Part shown: in pieces, positions 40,466 to 42,348 of the stretch | How positions within the stretch are numbered: the stretch's first letter is position 1 | Layout: each line of letters starts with the position of its first letter | Assembly: GCA_013152435.1 (NCBI GenBank) | Contig: JAADGJ010000041.1 | Coordinates: forward strand, 1 to 42,348 | Direction: 5' to 3' | DNA: 42,348 nt | From: Chloroflexota bacterium | Lineage (GTDB): Bacteria; Chloroflexota; Anaerolineae; DUEN01 | Notes under the pieces: generated by a model | Database searches by the model: none | What the model was told of the DNA's origin: nothing | The model's input: only the letters and a program-made list of their open reading frames with translations | Translations under genes and position numbers: made by a program

Positions 40466-41581
40466 GCGCGCCAGATCCGGGTCATCCAGCACCGAGCAGA
40501 TGATCACCGGGATGTGCTGCGTGGCGGGGTCGTTCTTCAGCGCCTGCAGGATCTCCCACCCATCCTGGGCGGGCATCATCACGTCGAGGGTGATGGCCGT
40601 AGGTTCCAACTCCCGCGCAAGCCGCAGCGCCTCGGCCCCGGTGGTGGCCCCGACGACCTGGTACTCGTATCCGGCCAGGAAGCGGCGAAACGCCCGAATG
40701 ACGGATTCGTTATCCTCCACGACGAGGAGGACCTTCTGGCCATCGGTCGGGAAGGAGAAGCGGCACGTATACCCCGCCGGACTGACCTGCAAACCCTGCC
40801 ATTGCCCGCCCATCATCTCCACCAGCCGTTGTGAGAAATCCAGCGCCGGTACGTGGGGATCGGATACGTCTCCCGAGAGAGATGAGACGTCCGCTCCGGC
40901 GACCAGCTCAATGAGGACCCTTCTCCTCTCATATCGCATGTGGAGGCTGATCTTCTGGATGCCCGGCAAGGTGATCAGGCGGCTCAGGGCGTTCAGGAGG
41001 ACTTGCCTGAGCAAAGTGCGGTTGCCGTAAATGGACGGGAGCCGGGGGCTCAGCGCACATTCCAGGGCCACACCGCGTTGCTCCGCGAGATGGCCGATGG
41101 CCTTCAACACCCCACGGACTACCTCGATGGGATCCACAGCCTCGCGCTGGCTAAAGATGCGCTCCGCCTCGGCGACGATCGGGTCTTCCGCCTCGGCGGG
41201 TGGCGACGTCTGTCGTGGAAGCTTCTCCCACAATACGTCGGCCAGCGCCATAAGCGCCTTTTGTTGCTCGCGGAAGAACTGCCGTCGGCTGCACGCCAAT
41301 TCCCGCAGGATCTCGGGCAGCGGCCACCGCTCCACGTAGCGGTATACCAAGAGGGAATAATATCGGGCATGAGGCGCGTCCGAAAGCGGCGTATCGGGGG
41401 GATACAGCTCCTCAATGCTCTCCAGCAAGAGGCGGTGAAGCCGCTGGGCCCGGCTGGGGCCCTCGTGTTCATCCCTGGGCCAATATTGCAGGGCCAGTGG
41501 ATGATCTTGAAGGTGCGGGTAATCGTATAGATGGGCCAGGGCGTCCTTGACCAGCCGGATAAACTCCTCCCGTGTGCGCAT
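40379..41581 (-). CDS. Receiver protein with HATPase-like domain and N-terminal helical domain
   Basis: A 400-residue protein convergent to the hybrid kinase and overlapping it by 87 nt. Residues 1-120 form a helical region of unknown family (REEFIRLVKDALAHLYDYPHLQDHPLA...CSRRQFFREQQKALMALADVLWEKL) that may bind DNA. Residues 150-280 resemble an HATPase_c fold (NRTLLRQVLLNALSRL) but lack a phospho-acceptor His region and clear G boxes. Residues 283-395 form a complete receiver, with D290 in the acidic pocket, D333 in TLDVMMP and K382 in LHKPV. It may be phosphorylated by the neighbouring kinase; that is inference. Confidence 0.8.
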   Translation of the reverse strand: MRTREEFIRLVKDALAHLYDYPHLQDHPLALQYWPRDEHEGPSRAQRLHRLLLESIEELYPPDTPLSDAPHARYYSLLVYRYVERWPLPEILRELACSRRQFFREQQKALMALADVLWEKLPRQTSPPAEAEDPIVAEAERIFSQREAVDPIEVVRGVLKAIGHLAEQRGVALECALSPRLPSIYGNRTLLRQVLLNALSRLITLPGIQKISLHMRYERRRVLIELVAGADVSSLSGDVSDPHVPALDFSQRLVEMMGGQWQGLQVSPAGYTCRFSFPTDGQKVLLVVEDNESVIRAFRRFLAGYEYQVVGATTGAEALRLARELEPTAITLDVMMPAQDGWEILQALKNDPATQHIPVIICSVLDDPDLARSLGAVAYLHKPVTQADLLSVLANLSGAS

Positions 41582-41701
41582 ATCGCCGTCCCAGGTTCAC
41601 GGTAAACTGTCACCAATCGGGCACTGACGTGGCACTTTCCTGCCCTCTCCAATAGCCTCTCCAGCTATACTTAAACATGGGAGCGATTTAGCCCGGCTGT
41701 C

Positions 41702-41726
41702 ATTATACCACCTTCTATTCCCCCGT
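41702..41726 (-). promoter_or_regulatory. Candidate promoter of the receiver-protein gene
   Basis: On the minus strand TATAAT (41707-41702) is preceded by TGG; a 4-of-6 -35 (CTGTCA) stands 18 nt upstream. It is about 120 nt from the start codon. Confidence 0.5.
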
Positions 41727-41804
41727 GACAGACGTTCCAAGAGGGGTGATGTATCCGAAAGGGTGGAAATCCCGCGAGACGGTCCACAACGCTTACCGCA
41801 AGCC

Positions 41805-41972
41805 CACAGGGGGGATCGGAGGGACCTCCCTTCGCCAGGGCATCCCCTTGCCGCCTGGCACCTGCCCTTTCCTGACCTGATTCGGGTAGACGGAGTCGGG
41901 CGAGGCAGGTCAGGGGCGGAAACCAGGCAGTTTCTTATTGAGGAGCCCAGCTCCTCAAGGCTCCCCGCTGCA
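41805..41972. mobile_element. Foldback element C (diverged copy)
   Basis: Third element with the order of copies A and B: ACAGGGGGGAT, hairpin CGGAGGG-ACCT-CCCTTCG (one G-T pair), CCTTGCCGCCTGG, CCTGCCC, centre, GGCAGGTCA, hairpin TTGAGGAGC-CCA-GCTCCTCAA (perfect 9-bp arms), CTCCCCGC. The primary sequence of hairpin 2 has changed from the GGAGGGGC form of A and B, yet both arms changed together, so pairing is kept. Confidence 0.5.
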
Positions 41973-42210
41973 TTTCCGCCGAAAAAGGTGCACGACCAAG
42001 AGGTCATCCACACGTCGGTTCATCACCAGCCGTGTATTGCGGAGAGAGGAGGTGAGACTGGGACAAAGAAAGGTTGATGGCCAAGCTCATCGTGCCCACC
42101 CGCGAATACGGAGAGGGGACGCTGTATGGGCGGAAGGACGGCTTGCCCCTGAATCGGCGGGCGAGGCACACGGATCTCCGGCGGTTCTCTGTGAGCCCGA
42201 TGTCTATACC

Positions 42211-42256
42211 TGTCACGTTTAGCAAACATCCCACATGTGGGATGTTTGGCGTGACA
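42211..42256. promoter_or_regulatory. Long palindrome (26-bp perfect core plus outer arms) before the last gene
   Basis: The core at 42223-42248 is a perfect palindrome with no spacer (arm CAAACATCCCACA). Outer arms TGTCACG (42211-42217) and CGTGACA (42250-42256) are also exact reverse complements, offset by a few bases. It ends 15 nt before the start codon, directly abutting the ribosome site. It could be an operator for a dimeric or tetrameric repressor, or an RNA hairpin blocking translation. Confidence 0.6.
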
Positions 42257-42270
42257 AAGGAGGGAGAGCG

Positions 42271-42348
42271 ATGTCCGTGCTAAACGAGATGGCGCGCAAG
42301 TGCGTCACACGACGGGAGATGCTGCGGTTTCTGGGGGTGAGTGCGGCG
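42271..42348 (+). CDS. Start of a Tat-exported protein (partial, cut by window end)
   Basis: Only 26 codons are inside the window: MSVLNEMARKCVTRREMLRF then LGVSAA. The twin-arginine segment TRREMLRFLGVSAA is a Tat-type signal as used by exported solute-binding proteins or enzymes of this lineage. The ATG has AAGGAGGGAG 4-5 nt upstream, the best ribosome site nearby. The function cannot be read. Confidence 0.75.
   Translation, partial: MSVLNEMARKCVTRREMLRFLGVSAA

Larger units (their letters stand above)
41582..42270. other. Divergent intergenic region holding foldback C and a long palindrome
   Basis: This 689-nt region has no gene I can support. A small frame at 42074-42283 has a modest ribosome site but unremarkable composition and no recognisable features, and it overruns the palindrome and the next start. 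The region contains the promoter at 41702-41726, foldback element C and the palindrome at 42211-42256. Confidence 0.5.

Noticed and set aside
42074-42283. A 69-codon plus-strand frame near the window end
   Set aside because: It runs through the palindrome and past the start of the next gene, and shows no recognisable protein features.

Overview
This is a GC-rich bacterial chromosome segment. It most likely comes from the Chloroflexota (an Anaerolineae/Caldilineae/Thermoflexia-like lineage). That placement is an inference from gene content: a Rieske/cytochrome b operon with a multiheme cytochrome c, a NapH-type polyferredoxin beside an 'M-T-L' repeat protein, a dnaB-dnaD-loader cassette, hybrid kinases typical of the phylum, and a menC/GNAT pair. 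No rRNA, tRNA, CRISPR array, IS transposase or phage gene was recognised.

Layout. (1) 346-10723, all on the minus strand: catabolic and accessory genes, namely mannonate dehydratase, an unknown protein, a nucleotidyltransferase-like protein, an exported GH3 glycosidase, a tail-anchored mini-protein with beta-rung repeats, a creatininase-family hydrolase, an OSB synthase/N-acylamino acid racemase with its GNAT partner, and a UroD-family protein. (2) 11181-16406, minus: an electron-transfer block made of Rieske, fused cytochrome b6/IV and a 12-haem cytochrome c, ending in a hairpin, followed by a NapH-like ferredoxin and a repeat protein. (3) 16879-22263, plus: a bifunctional nuclease, then a helicase-loading operon (DnaB, DnaD-domain protein, and a loader with two complete AAA+ ATPase modules), then an SH3b lipoprotein. 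(4) 22687-26559: an AEC transporter diverging from arsR-acr3 (arsenite efflux), then a TauE/SafE permease. (5) 26690-30203: an MFS transporter diverging from a UxaC-like isomerase/amidohydrolase, then a cobalamin riboswitch in front of a small protein that looks like a CobA/BtuR adenosyltransferase without its ATP-binding motifs. (6) 30225-33849, minus: sulfatase, amidohydrolase and beta-propeller glycosidase-like protein. (7) 34258-38176, plus: exported DUF362 protein, iron alcohol dehydrogenase and a NapH-NapG fusion polyferredoxin. (8) 38195-41581: a hybrid histidine kinase converging on, and overlapping, a kinase/receiver protein. (9) The window ends inside a new gene with a Tat-type signal, just downstream of a long perfect palindrome.

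The most unusual non-coding signal is a family of about 170-bp foldback elements at three intergenic sites (about 7190, 22490 and 41805). They share one architecture: hairpin, CCTGCC, centre, GGCAGG, hairpin. Several stem positions are changed on both arms. Short perfect palindromes of a different kind also occur between genes, two of them beside the foldbacks. The main protein-level oddities are the tandem-AAA+ helicase loader, the riboswitch-controlled apparent CobA/BtuR pseudo-enzyme, the 12-haem cytochrome in a Rieske/cyt b operon, and the NapH-NapG fusion.

All functional calls come from reading motifs in the sequence. No database search was run, so family assignments of the less typical proteins are provisional.
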